From Floccularia luteovirens (lineage: Eukaryota > Basidiomycota > Agaricomycetes > Agaricales > Squamanitaceae): a stretch of DNA of 64,000 bases. A program made the translations under genes and the position numbers. How positions within the stretch are numbered: the first letter of the stretch is position 1; every line of letters starts with the position of its first letter. Below, one piece after another: positions 1 to 12,047 of this stretch. Below the pieces are notes generated by a model, which saw nothing but the letters and a program-made list of their open reading frames with translations, was not told where the DNA came from and did not search any database. The stretch is from NCBI GenBank assembly GCA_009739215.1, contig VSJF01000009.1:1302001-1366000 (forward strand). The letters are read 5' to 3'.

Positions 1-1584
1 CGAAAAATGGTCAGATATTGGAGGGGAATGGTTGGAGTATACGAGGTTGAGATGGGACGGTGATGCAGGAGCTTGTAGAGTTGATGTGATTGAAGGGGGT
101 ATAGTGAGAGTAGCCGATCGTAATGGCCGTGTCCGAACAGTAAGTTTCGGCACGTTTGAACCAAGTCGTTCAGTCGATTTAGTCTCGATACGACGGAGAT
201 TCGGTACTTTTGCTCGACTTTGTGGAGGTGACCTTCGGATGTTGATCGACGAAGGGGGTGGTGACGGAGTTGCATCCATTACGTCAGTATAACCGAAATC
301 TGGAGGTGACAGTTTCTGAGTGTATGGGACGGTAGGGGATTTAGGGGATGATATAGATATGTCGTTGGATAAGGATGGTGGATGTGGAGAAGTGGCTGAT
401 GTCGTCTCAATCTCTGGGAGTATTTTGGTAGACCGAGGTTGAGTCTGAGTATCTAATTGGAATAGACCACTGCTCTTCCTTGCAATTCCTGGAGGCATGG
501 CCTGTGATGATGGTTCATCTGACTTGGCCTTCGTATCAGTTTCATCGGCAGATTCCACTAACGGCTGAAGATCCTGGTTGTGAGAGGCCGAGGATATGCC
601 GCCTTCTAGATAATCGACACAGCCATAGCTTCAGCAGGGGGCCTAGTACGGGAATCAGTGCCCATGCAATCACAGCCAGCATTGTCTTTATCCTTAGGGT
701 TCATTTCATCGTCGTACACAACGACATCCCCATCCCAGCAGCCTCCTGGTCCCATAAGTTCATCCCAGATATTCCTACCCTTATCCGTAGTGACGAATTG
801 GCGTAGAGCATCGAAGAGTTTGAAAGCCACCTCCTGGTTTTCGGCAACGTTTTAGGATTAACGATGGTATAGCAATGTTAATACTATATCGGATGTGAGA
901 TGAGAGGTATGCTGCTAAAGGTCTTGTGTCGATTAATAGCGGACGTTTCTTAGACTGGAGGCGTGTTGAGAGTGCATTCGGCGAGGTTGCTCTCGGTTGT
1001 GGGGGTCCAGGGGAAGGAGTTTGTTGGGGAATTAATGAGGCACTACTCTGACCAAGAAAGTTTTCTGTTGCTGGTGTGAAATAAGCAGTGGAAGGGTCAG
1101 GACTAGTAGCACTTATGGGGTCATTCCGAGGATTGTGTAATGAAGAGTCCGGAATCAGTGTCAATGGATTTCTGTGTAGAAGCATGGGTGATTTAGGGAC
1201 TGGAAATGGGTCTGAATTAACGTCAACTTTAGGAAGGGAGCTTCTTGAGCGGATCGGACGAAGGCGTAAGTTTGTTTGAACACTTTTGCGCAGCTTTTCA
1301 AGGGCAGCTATGTCTCTTGAGATGTCGTCGGATGGACCATCTTCATCAGATGATTCTAAAGCAAGGGCAGGTATTGATGAAACAACTGGTGAAAGTGAGT
1401 CTGAGGAATCTGACGAAGAAAGCTGTAATAGATCATGAAACTCGTCGTCGTCGGAAAGTTGGAGATTGTCAGGGGACTCGGGTTCTATTTCGATTGGAGG
1501 AGGACGTTTTTCCATGGGAAGGGTGAGATTTGGAGGACGAAAACGTTTGCTCGGGTTTGAGAAACCCATTGAGCCTTTTGCCAT
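1..1584 (-). CDS. Rhodanese-domain MAP-kinase phosphatase (Msg5-like), 5' part, frame broken three times
   Basis: The product is probably a dual-specificity phosphatase that switches off MAP kinases. The visible part begins at ATG 1584 with about 200 residues of low-complexity Ser/Asp/Pro-rich sequence, then a rhodanese/Cdc25-like domain starting at LIDTRPLAAYL and continuing through IPSLILKR, GDVVVYDDEM and YGCVDYLEGGIS, then another Ser/Pro-rich linker. The phosphatase domain with its HCxxGxxR loop should lie beyond base 1 and is not seen. The rhodanese segments sit in three successive frames: frame changes of one extra base are needed near 808-816, 674-683 and 625-633, after which the original frame is restored and stays open to the edge. 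No GT-AG intron explains these steps. The family name rests on the rhodanese architecture and known MKP layout, so it is less certain than the domain itself. Confidence 0.62.
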
Positions 1585-1928
1585 GGATGAGAGTAAAGGA
1601 GATTCGTGTGAAGAGAAGTGGTGATCAAGGAGGACAGTGCTGCAGGGCTATGGAACCATCATTTGCTTATTTCCATCAATTATTTACAAACATTACTCTC
1701 GTCGTTAGGTCGTTCACTTATCTCCGCAGACAAGGCTATGTACTAACTGCTTTTATACATGACATCACATAAACTTGTGGTTTACACATGTTCAATTATA
1801 AAAATACCAGTTCATGCTATGTAAAATACATTATTGTTACAAAATGTGATTGGTGAGGAATATAGTTGAGTGGTGTAGTCGTGTGTTAGATCCATTTTTG
1901 TACAACAAAGGGAAAGACGTGAGCAGCA
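1585..1928. other. Intergenic: phosphatase promoter and 3' end of the next gene
   Basis: About 340 bases between the start of the phosphatase gene and the stop codon of the membrane-protein gene, both on the minus strand. The stretch is AT-rich and no coding sequence or RNA gene is seen. It must hold the phosphatase promoter and the terminator of its upstream neighbour. Confidence 0.5.
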
Positions 1929-2991
1929 TTATGAAGCAGTAGGGGTCGAGCTGAATTCAGTTGATTGACTTTCACCAGTATGGGTAACCTTCGCAGCATA
2001 TCGGGGGAGCGACTCCACAGGCTTCGAAATTAAGTAACCCTTAAGACCAGCAGCTTTCTCTCCCTGTCTTCCAAACCCAAGTGATGACTTGTTGATGCTA
2101 CCTCCCGAGGTATTGCCTTTCTCATCATTACCAGTTCCCCACATGTTTGAAACGAACGAGGGGGTACCAGAAGGCATCATTGGACGTACATCTACACCAG
2201 CAACATGTGTCGGCAACGCACTCTTCGCATGCTCACGCCAAGAGGTGACAGAGCGCTTGGATTTAGCTGATTCACGCCAGATAAGGCCAGCAAGCACATT
2301 CAGGCACCCAATAGAGAACAGGAAGAATGCGGAAACGAGAGTGAAAGTGTTAACGTGGTGCGAAAGAACCGCGGCGCCTATTCTAGTAGGTATCATATAT
2401 GCGTAAGCCAACGGTTGAAGAGTATAAATGAAATGAAATAGAGTACTTACAGCATTTGGATAAGACCAAGTGCTCCGACCCCAAAATCCTTTCCAAGGAC
2501 AGGGAAGTAGCGGTTAAAAAACGAGGCAGGAAACCCAAGCTCCGAGAGTACCAGCACGATGGTTTGACCAATGATGAAAAGTCGGTTAAGAACTGCCCAG
2601 AAGGCTCCAGCAGGTTGATTAGGTACGGTGCTACCCCTACACAAAAAAAAAGAATAGATTAAATAACCCGACATATATATATTTATTTCAAATTCGAGAA
2701 CAAAAGAAAATTTGACGTACGAGATATAATCAAGGGTAGCATTGGCGCTAATCCCAGCAGTAGTAATAGTATCATTCGCCACTTTGCCTGCCGCCATAAA
2801 ATGGTTGACAGCTTTCACATCATTCACCAACGTCACGATATTACTTGAGAAAACCAGAATAAGCGCGATGATACTAAGGATACGGACACCATTCAGTCCG
2901 AATGAAAACGTCTACAAAATCAAATGAATATAAAAACAAAAAAAAGATGGTAGGAATTACACGTACAAGCACGAGGTGGCAACATGACCAT
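1929..2991 (-). CDS. Four-helix membrane protein of a basidiomycete family (DUF7598-like)
   Basis: A multi-pass membrane protein of unknown function. Spliced exons give hydrophobic helices in order: VRILSIIALILVFSSNIV, LFIIGQTIVLVLSELGF, a third around VGALGLIQML, and a fourth around FTLVSAFFLFSIGCLNVLAGLIW. A Ser/Gly-rich soluble tail of about 110 residues ends at the stop at 1929. Introns with clean GT-AG borders lie near 2637-2719 and 2402-2450. The first exon is uncertain: the only nearby upstream ATGs (2991 and 2985) do not join the ACGTTTTCA exon in frame through any of the three available donors. Either the start lies elsewhere or one base is surplus. The family assignment comes from memory of similar agaric proteins; the membrane topology is directly visible. 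Confidence 0.55.
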
Positions 2992-3685
2992 GAACTTTGC
3001 AAGCGAGTCAAATAAATTTCCGAGATGTTATAAGCGAGTTTTAATATCTTGCAGGTTTGAGGAATATGTAGGGGAAAGATGAAAAGAAGAGAAAAAAAGG
3101 AATGAGCAGCCAGGCGTTGAAACGTTGAAATCTTCAAGTTGTTTTTTATATAAAGGTTTTTGACACTGCGCACCAGCGCTGGTGAATGCAAGGAGAGTGA
3201 AAGGAAAGAGAGAGAGAAAAAAGAACGTTTGAAAGGGAAATTTTGTGACGGACAAGCAGAATTTGACCAGTAAATGTAAGTCGTTGGGTTTAAGTAAAGA
3301 TAACAAAGGGTGCATGTCGTTGTTGCCTTGGATGCATGGATTGACCATTGTTCTTTAGCCTCATTGTTGTTCAAATTCAAATCCACTCCAACTGGCTGTC
3401 AATAAATACAAAAGCATCCGTTGCCACTCGCTTATGTAATACAAAGCATCCTTATTTTAGGTTTTTTTAAGGTTCCATTTGCTAAAAAGACTGATGAGTA
3501 CTCGAGTACTAATTACTACAATGTCCCCTATGTACAAGAATCACACAGCAAGCATAGAAGAAAATAAGAACGATAAAAAAACAGAGAGTGTTGAATGGTA
3601 TATACGAGTAAGAAAAAAAGTAAAAAAAGGAAACAATGTACTGCTCCTACTTAGATATTAAGAAAGAACGAAGAAGTGTCTATAT
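2992..3685. promoter_or_regulatory. Promoter region of the membrane-protein gene, with CT-rich tracts and a palindrome
   Basis: Non-coding stretch between the membrane-protein gene and the Munc13-like gene. Read on the minus strand it has long C/T-rich tracts (about 3070-3105 and 3188-3235), a usual core-promoter feature in basidiomycetes, plus a perfect 14-bp palindrome CACCAGCGCTGGTG at 3171-3184. Small open frames here are low-complexity and not believable genes. The 3' untranslated region of the Munc13-like gene is not part of it, because that gene ends at 3686 and is transcribed towards this region. Confidence 0.45.
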
Positions 3686-6600
3686 CTACGTGATAGGCAA
3701 AGGTGGCACTGGAGGAATCTGACTGTGGTTCCCTCCTCTATTAAGAGATTGCGAAGGTCGCTTCAATCGGCGTTCTTCCAACTCCTTTGCACGTTGCTCT
3801 TGCTCGGCTTGCATAGCTGCTGTAATTTGCAATTGTTGAGCGATAAATTCGGATGTTCTTGGCCTTGATAAACAACAACATCTCAGTACTAAAAATAAAA
3901 ACAAAGAACAGATACACACCTCATTCTCAAAATCCGCATGATTGTTTGTTCGCTCGTCACATCAGTCTCTTGCTTCTTCTCCTTCTTGCGCTCTTTGATA
4001 GTACCCAAATTGCGTTGAGAATAGACACTCTTGGCTCGTCGTTTCATTGAAGGAGCTGCTCGCAGAGCCTGTTGCATCATACGTACACACTCTTCCATAA
4101 GTGCATCGCTATAACCGTAATGGATTAGATTATGTTAGGGATAATTAATTTGAGGAGAAAACCCACGTGTGCCAATCATAGTACAATCGAATGGAGACGA
4201 CATCGCGATACTTTTGGTTTTGCAACGACTCCAAAGGAACGGGTCCTTCTCCCCCAGCGTAAAAGTAATCGCGCAAGAACTAAAGAAAATGATTCAAAAG
4301 AGCGTCCTCCAATGGTATTATTTTACACTCACCTTCAACCATTTAAACACAATATCTACCTCTTTATCACTCAGAGGTTTCATATCGCTAGAAACATCAC
4401 TCAGCGGAGGAACCAACAATCCTTCTATAATATTTAAGATCTCTTTCCAAACCCTCGTCATAACCATCTCTTTCGCTGTATCGCTCAAGTACGTGTTCAG
4501 CTGTCTGCAAGTTGGCGTCGAAATAGTCAAATAGAGGTAGAATCCCACGTTCGATCTCAACATCTGTCAACTCTTCTGGCCGGATGCGTGGTTTCTCTCC
4601 AGAAGGTAGAGGAATCTGGACTTCACTCGATGATGCGCCGACTGCAGAGCGGTATAGAGCTGTGACGTTTCCGAGAGCTTTGTTATAATCTAATCCAGCA
4701 TCACGAGATTTCATAAGGGATTTGACGATGTTCCTCGATAGACATTGTTGAATAAACGGCGACATCTAAAAAGAGTTCGTCAGATGAATAAGTGTGGTTA
4801 GGATCGTCAACGAAATTAAAGACCTTATCAATGAAAATTCGTAACATATCTCCTTCTGCTCTCTTCAGTGAACGGAATGCTCTCCCAAAGAAGAATTGTA
4901 TATCATCCTTTTCGCCTTCCATACTCACACGCACGAGGATCCTCCCTTGACTATCCAAGTCCATCCATAATTCGTGAGCTAGGAAGTCACCAAATCGGCG
5001 GGGATCAAGGCATAGATATGCTCGTCCAACAGTATCATGTTTCCCTACAAGAGCACGATCGCGGATGCTGACCATCAACCAAAGCGGCTTATCAACTGAC
5101 AAATCAAAAGTCTCATCCCCTATCATCAGAAAAGTAATAATCATCAAACCATTTTGATAAAAGGGTCGATGCAAGAACTTACATCTTGGATTCAGCGACT
5201 CATAGATCGTTCTCGTCTTTGCCAACCTGTTGCCTTGTTCATCACTCAAAGTTACGAACGTATCAAGCTTTGAGCTCGGACTGCTATCCAACGGCACCAA
5301 TCCCTCTGCAATCACAACCTTTACCGAAAACAGGAACTTCTCCCTCTCCACTTTCTCGGGTACGGGTGGCCCATGGTTCTTAATTATTTCGGCCCGTTTA
5401 TCCACTTGCATTTGGTTATACATGCTATCGAGCAACTTTCTTGCAGCTTCGACATTGTTAAGCTTGACACAGGATTCGGGGCGGAAGTTGAATGGTTCGA
5501 CCCGTTTTTCGCCTGTGAGAGCTAGCTGCCTTGCTTTTTCTAGCCAAGCAGATGACTTTTGTGGTTGAATGTAATCAGTAGGTCGCGGGAACATTTCGGT
5601 AAGGAAAAGTGATTCGATGCTACGACAGTATTGATCCACAGCTTGTGATACGGTCTAAAGTGACAAATATCAAATATTAAGTATCAATAATCAAGTAATG
5701 ATTAACAACACATACCTTCGCCAAACTGGTGAAAAATCGAGCTTCTTGGTATTCATCATCCCATTCTAGCTCTGTCAGGAAATTAATCGGACTACGTAAA
5801 GAATCGAAAAGATCAACAATAGAAGAACTATGGCCTTCAGATCCCTCAGCTTCGAACTAAAAAATGATTGATTAGTTCGAGCAGAAGGTACTAAGCGATC
5901 AGTTCTAAAACTAACTTTATCTGCTGCAATTGCCTATGAAAGACTTGAGTACATATTAACGAGGCAGAGACAGAATTCAACATACTGCTTTCACCCATTG
6001 CTCGGTCTTACTCTCGGTATTAACCAACCATTGTCGGACATATGGCTCGAAAAATTCAGCTATTTGGAAATTCAAATTACCCCTATAAACAGATTAGCAT
6101 ATTCTATACACATACCCTATATAAAACGGACTTACTCAGGACAAAATGCTGCATACATGCCAGAAAGTAGTTTCGATCTGCGGTACAGAGCAAAAATATC
6201 CTGGATGGGGACATCTGGTGTGGGACCATTCATAGAAGATTCGAAAAGCCGCTTCTGCGAATTTTGCAATTCTCCAATGAACCGCGGAATAGCAACCTCA
6301 ACGAATAGAGAGACAAGATCCAGTTTCCTTGAAATATTGGCGTATAGTTTGAGGAGCGATATAAAGCCGTAAAAAAACATACACACTCACCCTAGAATAG
6401 GTTCTGGATATCTCTTATCTAGCAATTTCGTAGATTTCTCCAATTCATCAGTCATCAGCAATAGAGGTAGCGCTCTATTAACTCCTGGTGCTGCTTGTAG
6501 CTCTTGTAACTTCTGATCGTACCACAAGTTTGAAACTTGCTTTATGCGATCCTCCACATCCGCCAGCCGGGCACCGACATCGACATCGAAACGTTCAATC

Positions 6601-8635
6601 AAGCTACTGTCCCGCACATGTTCCAGAATAGACAAATACGGTTGAATCTCTGTCGTCTTGACATTTGGAATATTGTCCATTGCATGGTAGAGGGATGATA
6701 GAAATAGGTTGAAAAGCCCTGCGTATACTGAAGCAAGGTAGTCCACCTTTAACAGATGTCAGGAACATTATAAAGGATACTAATGAGAGGATTATGTTCA
6801 CATCTTGTACTGACCAAAGGTCCAATTCACTCTCGTGTATCACCTTTGTCACACCCTGTATTGCTTCTGGTATGCACTCCATAGGCACAGTCATTCCGCT
6901 TCAGTAAAACTGCTTTACCAAATCCAAAAAACAAATCGACCTGAATGGATGGCCTATTCTCCACCAGACCGCACATTCATTGATTAATTCAATATTGTGT
7001 GATGAAAGGATACCCAGGGAAACTTCATCTGCATCGTCGACATCTGGCCCTAGCATGACTTCAAGATCAGAGATTAAACAATGCTCTACCAGTCGTTTAT
7101 AGAACTTCTTTGGGTTCGGAGGGATAAATGTGAAGTTATGGCCGACCTCTATGTCATCATCCGCAATGATATCCCCATTCTGGGCATGGAATTCGTCAAT
7201 AACCCCGAATAAAGATCGTCTACTGCTGACGGATGGTTGACGGGAGGCAACAGAAGGAGAATCCTGACTTGCAGATATGGATCCCGACCGAGCGGAGCTA
7301 GATGCTTGAGAAGTTGGAACATCTGAATTTGAGGACTTTGCCACGTCTGGATTCAACTGCACTAAAACAGTTATTAGTTGCTGGAGATGTGAAGTTTCCA
7401 GCGTTTTCCAATGTTGCCAAGCGACTTCACTAGCAAAGTCCTCCCTATGGCCAGGGAATGTAGCGCCGGCATTTATATTTTTGAGGCAGGTCTACAGAGT
7501 GTTTTTGATATTAGATACTGTTGGGGGTATACATCAACTATAAATAAATACCTTCAAATCAATCATTGCGGCCTGAATATTAAAGATAAGATGTTTCGTA
7601 ACGGAGGTTAATTGATTGTGATAAATAACTTACCCTCTCCGTTATTAGTTGGCTTCTAAGTTGGTCTACTTCTGCTTGGCAGATCTTGTTCTTGTATCTT
7701 GAATAAATTACCGACCGTTTTAACAAGGGGCATGTCTGAAATGCTGGCGCTAATAGAGTTAGGTTGTAGTGAATCACGGTCTCGAGATGTCGATGATGAT
7801 TCGTAACCAGAGTCATTGTATGAGTATTGTGTAGCAGGGGCCAGCTTTGATGTATAGGTATCCAAACGCGAGAGTAATTCGGGAGAGACATGATGGACAT
7901 TCCGTAGACATTCCCTCAACATCTTGACGAATAACGCAATATGATTGTTGAGTTCCAGCTTCCAGCCTTCACCAGCTAGGGAAGGTTCCTTCTTCAATAC
8001 ACCAGTGGCATGTGTAGCGAACATCAATATGAGTTCTTCGATCTTGCGGTTCTCCTTCATCTGGCGTTTAAAGCTGTCAACCATAAACTGTCCGTAAAAT
8101 TTGGCCATAGTACGTCGAACGAGTTGATCAGAATAACTTCAAAAGTGAGTTCAGCACCAGCTCAAACATTGGGTCCACATTGTATGACCACGTACGCCGC
8201 ATCCTTTCCCATAGCAATGTCCTGTAATTTCTGTTCCAACACTTTCAGCAATTTCTCAGGAAACTTGACACTCTTCGACCCATCCCTGACATCCCTAAAC
8301 ATATCTCCAATCGAGAAATTCGAAAGTGCAGAAAGACGTGACGAGTGCTCGCGCTCCTTGATATCATTTTGTTGGGGCTTAGGTGCCTCCAATTGTTTAG
8401 GACGCATCAAATAGCTAAGGATTCTGAATGATTGGGATAATGAGACAAGCGAATAAGGTTTCATTGAGCAGAGCGTACGCTACACGAAGCACATAGCTAT
8501 ATCACAGTCATCATCAGAATGTTGAGCTTTTGTATTGAAGAATAGATGTGCATACTTCGTTAGTTCTTCATCAGTCACACGATGTTTTGACAGTCGTTTC
8601 TCGTGAGCGAAACTTGCATAGCTCCGCCTTGACAT
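3686..8635 (-). CDS. Munc13/UNC-13-like exocytosis protein (MHD1-C2-MHD2), interrupted
   Basis: Fungal Munc13-type protein of roughly 1,300 residues over about 15 exons, expected to prime secretory vesicles at the plasma membrane. Start chosen at ATG 8635 (MSRRSYASF). In order: an N-terminal helical region (VLRVAYALLNETLF), the conserved TCLKNINAGATFPG segment, an MHD1 region (MFRDV to WSVQDV and DYLASVYAGLF), a C2 domain near LFSVKVVIAEGLVPLD to DPRRFGDF, an MHD2 region (LNTYLSDTAKEM to LLVPPLSDV) and a short basic/Pro-rich tail. Most exon joins are clean GT-AG. As written the gene cannot make the full protein: one-base surpluses are needed near 8415-8455, 7671-7682 and 4499-4506, and an in-frame TGA sits at 6901-6903 inside a conserved stretch (KQFY, stop, SGMTVPMEC). 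Either a pseudogene or an error-containing assembly of an important gene. Confidence 0.7.
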
Positions 8636-8916
8636 TTGGTTTGTTCTGTATAATTAAGTGAGCTGGGGAATTGGGGATGGAAAGGATATGAAGCTGAGTG
8701 CCAGCTGAAAAAAGATTAGGGGAGTAGGATGTAGCGGGCCACTGTCACCCGACTTGGGAGAGGCGATCTTATAACAGAAACGGGTGGAGTTTTACGGCCA
8801 ATGTGCTTGTCTATTGTATTTGTCATCGTTTATCCCAGACCTCCCTTAATAACAACTACAAACTTGAGAGTAAATGGAATGTATAATTTATTATCAAATT
8901 CAGACTTCCTCTACCA
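8636..8916. other. Intergenic: Munc13-like promoter / LHS1 3' end
   Basis: A 280-base gap between two minus-strand genes. It holds the promoter and leader of the Munc13-like gene and the 3' end of the chaperone gene. No other feature is seen. Confidence 0.45.
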
Positions 8917-11900
8917 TTACAGTTCGTCATGAGTCTGTTCATTACTTGGTTCCTTCAATGGTATCTGTCCATTCTCCTCAGAACCTGGTTCCCCTCTGTT
9001 CCCCTCCTCGGGTCCAGTTGTATTCACCGGTTCTGATTCAGTGCTTGTCGCAGTTGGTTTGACCTTCTTCACCTTTGGTACTTTCCTCTTCCACAATTTC
9101 TGCAAATGAGTTTCCAAGACTTTCGCGCGTGCCTTCATCTCCGTAGTTTCAATGACAGGATCCTCGTTGAACTTTACTCTCTTTTGTTTCTCTACCCATT
9201 CGCTCAACCATGATTCGTGGTCTTTTAGTGTCTTCTCTAAGGCTTCAAGTTCTTCCTTGGTCCATTTCGAAGGGAGCCCAGCCGCAGCCTCCATACTGAG
9301 GTTTTGTTGTGCTTCAGTAAGGAAGAGTCTGGTACTCCAATTCCACATCTGACTATTGTTGAGAGCCTGTGGGAAAGCCTCGATCTCTTGGTATCTGTGT
9401 ACGATGGGCCGTTCTAAAGTTCTGTGGATAAAGCGATGGTCAACAACACAATGTAACAAGCTAGTATGAAAGGTCCTTACTCTAATGCTATGCGCTTGTC
9501 AAGGAACTGTGATGTATCTGCGACATCTCCTGTATCATATAGCCATTGGAATGAGTCGTCAAGCTTCTCTGCTATCGCCTGCCTTTCTGACTCTTGAGAA
9601 CATTTTCTGAAAGGACTATCCCTATTTTCGTCATCCAAAAGATCACGCAACCTGTAAAGATAACTTTCGAAGGTGTTCCGTGCTTCTTCTTTGCGTATCT
9701 TGGCAGCCTCCTCAGCATCAAGTGCGCGAAGCCTAAAGAGACTGTTAATCATACCGCGACACTACGCTAAAAACTAAACCCACCTGCTACGAGCAACATG
9801 TTTCTCGTCCAGGGTCATTGGTGCAATAGTAGTGAATGCAGTGGTCACATTCAAGATAATAGTGTTCTCAACTGGTTCAACTTTCTTCTCCGGTACAGCT
9901 TCTGCAGACGGTGAAGCAGACGGTGGTACAGGTAACGAGGCTGACTCAGATGATGCATCACCCTCAGTCTCCCTCGGGGGTGTGTTTTCAACAGTTTGCG
10001 TAGCATCTTCTGTTGAAGAGCTAGCACCACCGAACAGACCTTTCAATTTACCTATATAGACTTTAAAACCGGTACAAAAATCATAACCAATAATTACTCA
10101 CCAGTGATACTATCGTCTTTAATCTCCCCAAATGCAATCGCCTCTGAAACCGACACGAAACCAGACTCAGATAATGTTAGAGTGGCTTTGACGACAGGAT
10201 CAATTGCACCACGTTCAGTAAGATTTCCGATAGCCTCTGCGACGCCGCCAATCTCAGCTTCTAGCATGAGTTTAGGGAACCCGCTAAGCAAAAGTAAGAT
10301 CAAAGCATTACTTGAGTGAATGTAAGAAACACTCACGGCGCTACTGAATTCTTATAATCTAGGAATATCGTAAAATCTTCCTTGCGTTTAAACGTCATAG
10401 TCTTCTTCGTGCCATGTTTCGAACCAGCTGGGAAAATTGTCGAGGTGATACTCCGGGGTCTGCCTGAGTTGGAGGTCGCAGCGGCGAAGTACGATGCTTG
10501 AACATCATGAACGCTGATATCAGTGACTTTGATGCTCTTCGTCTTAAATTGCCTGCTAAGACTCGCTCCATGGAGGGCCGCACCTACAACGCCAGTCAGT
10601 TTGCTTACAATCAGATGCATAAAAGATAGTTTACCAAGTACAGCTGCTTCATCCGCATTCACATTAAGTGCGATCTTATCCCTGTAATTGATCGTCAACA
10701 CAAATAAGAGACTATATTGATTTCATAGCACTTACTCCCCAACAGCTTCTCTTACAGCATTCTGGATCATTGGTGTACGGGTACTTCCACCAGTTAGAAT
10801 CACAGATGTGATATTTTCCTAATAGTGTCCTTGTTAAACGAGGTGAAAGAGGTGAATAGCAAAATATTTGTACCAGTGTCAAATCAGCCATTGCCAATGC
10901 ATCATGAATCGGTTGAGCAAATCGGCTTTTCAAATCTGAACACGCTGCTTCAAAAGACGTTCTGGTAATTTTGGTCCGGAAATCGATATCCCAAGCAAGA
11001 CTTTCTACCTTTTGATGGGAGAGTTAGTACAATTGAAGATAGAAAGAGTAAAACATAACGAACTGCTGATGTGGCATCCTGGTTAGCGCTCAGAATTGCT
11101 TTAACACGCTGAGCCTCTTTCCATAATTTTACCATCCCACGTTTATCCTCCCTGATATTCCTTTTATGGGTGTTGATAAAGGCATCAATTAACAGTTCCC
11201 TCAACCGCCTATCAAGCTCAGTTCCACCAACATTGCGGTCGTACCCAACTCCTGCGACGGAGATGTGTGTTCCATTTGAGCCAGACTTGACATCAGTGGC
11301 CGTTGCGAAGGAAACAAGGGTTGCGCGTATAGAGGAGGCTCCAGCATCATATATGATATGATATTCAGGTTTGCTGAAAGTTCTAGACATAGCATAATTC
11401 ACAGCAACAGCCGTTCCATCATTAATCAAGGCTAGAGTGCGTAGACCAGAGATTTCGATTGCATCGACGACAGCGTCACGTTCGAATTGAGAATAATAAG
11501 GTGGGACGGTTACAATGACGTCGCGAACTTTCTCTTCGGCAAAGGCCTCTGCTAGCTTTTTAATATATGAAAACTGCATGGCAATGATTTCTTCGACGCT
11601 CCATTCCGTGCCGTCACTTTGTACAAAACCGACAGTTGTCCTTGATGTCTCCGTAATATCGGCCGAGGATATTTTGGTATAATACGAAACGACCTCGGAA
11701 TTAAATGGAGCGGCTTGCAGGTATTTGACAGATTGGAAAGAATCTTGAGGGAATCTTGCTGCCTGGTATATCGATTAATGATAGTGATGAAAACTATAAT
11801 AATAAAAACTTACTATGCTAAATGCATCAGACCCAAACAATCTATCGTCTTGCTTCCATCCCACCACAGCTTGGATTTTCCTCTTGGAATCCTTGTTGAG

Positions 11901-12047
11901 CAAGACATCGAACGGGGCTCCAGGCTTCATCAAAGAAGCCTTTATCCAGTCAGACCCATAGTCAATTGCAAGAACGGAGGCAAATGTTGTTTGTGGCGCT
12001 AAAGCCACGAATAACGAAAGAAGGCTGCAACAATGTAGCCAGTGCAT
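8917..12047 (-). CDS. LHS1: ER-lumenal Hsp70-family chaperone, LHS1/HYOU1 (GRP170) type
   Basis: A large Hsp70-like chaperone that in other eukaryotes acts as nucleotide-exchange factor for BiP and helps protein import and folding in the ER. It opens with a signal peptide (MHWLHCCSLLSLFVALAPQ), then the actin-like ATPase fold: LAIDYGSDWIK (phosphate 1), VRDVIVTVPPYY, ALINDGTAVAVNYA, YHIIYDAGASSIRATLV and SVILTGGSTRTPMIQ. A beta domain, an acidic Ser/Glu/Ala-rich loop typical of GRP170, and a long helical C-terminal domain follow. The last residues are HDEL, an ER-retention signal, directly before the stop at 8917, which fits the assignment well. All exon joins checked give one continuous frame. 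It lies head-to-tail with the Munc13-like gene and no operon-like coupling is implied. Confidence 0.9.

Noticed and set aside
480..806. Plus-strand open frame opposite the phosphatase gene
   Set aside because: Shadow of the minus-strand coding region. Amino-acid content is unconvincing and the minus strand holds the recognisable rhodanese sequence.
3028..3348. Minus-strand frame rich in Phe/Leu/Ser upstream of the membrane-protein gene
   Set aside because: It is the translation of CT-rich promoter tracts and has no splice connection to the downstream exons.
9832..10059. Plus-strand frame over the acidic loop of LHS1
   Set aside because: Antisense shadow of the low-complexity region of a clear minus-strand gene.
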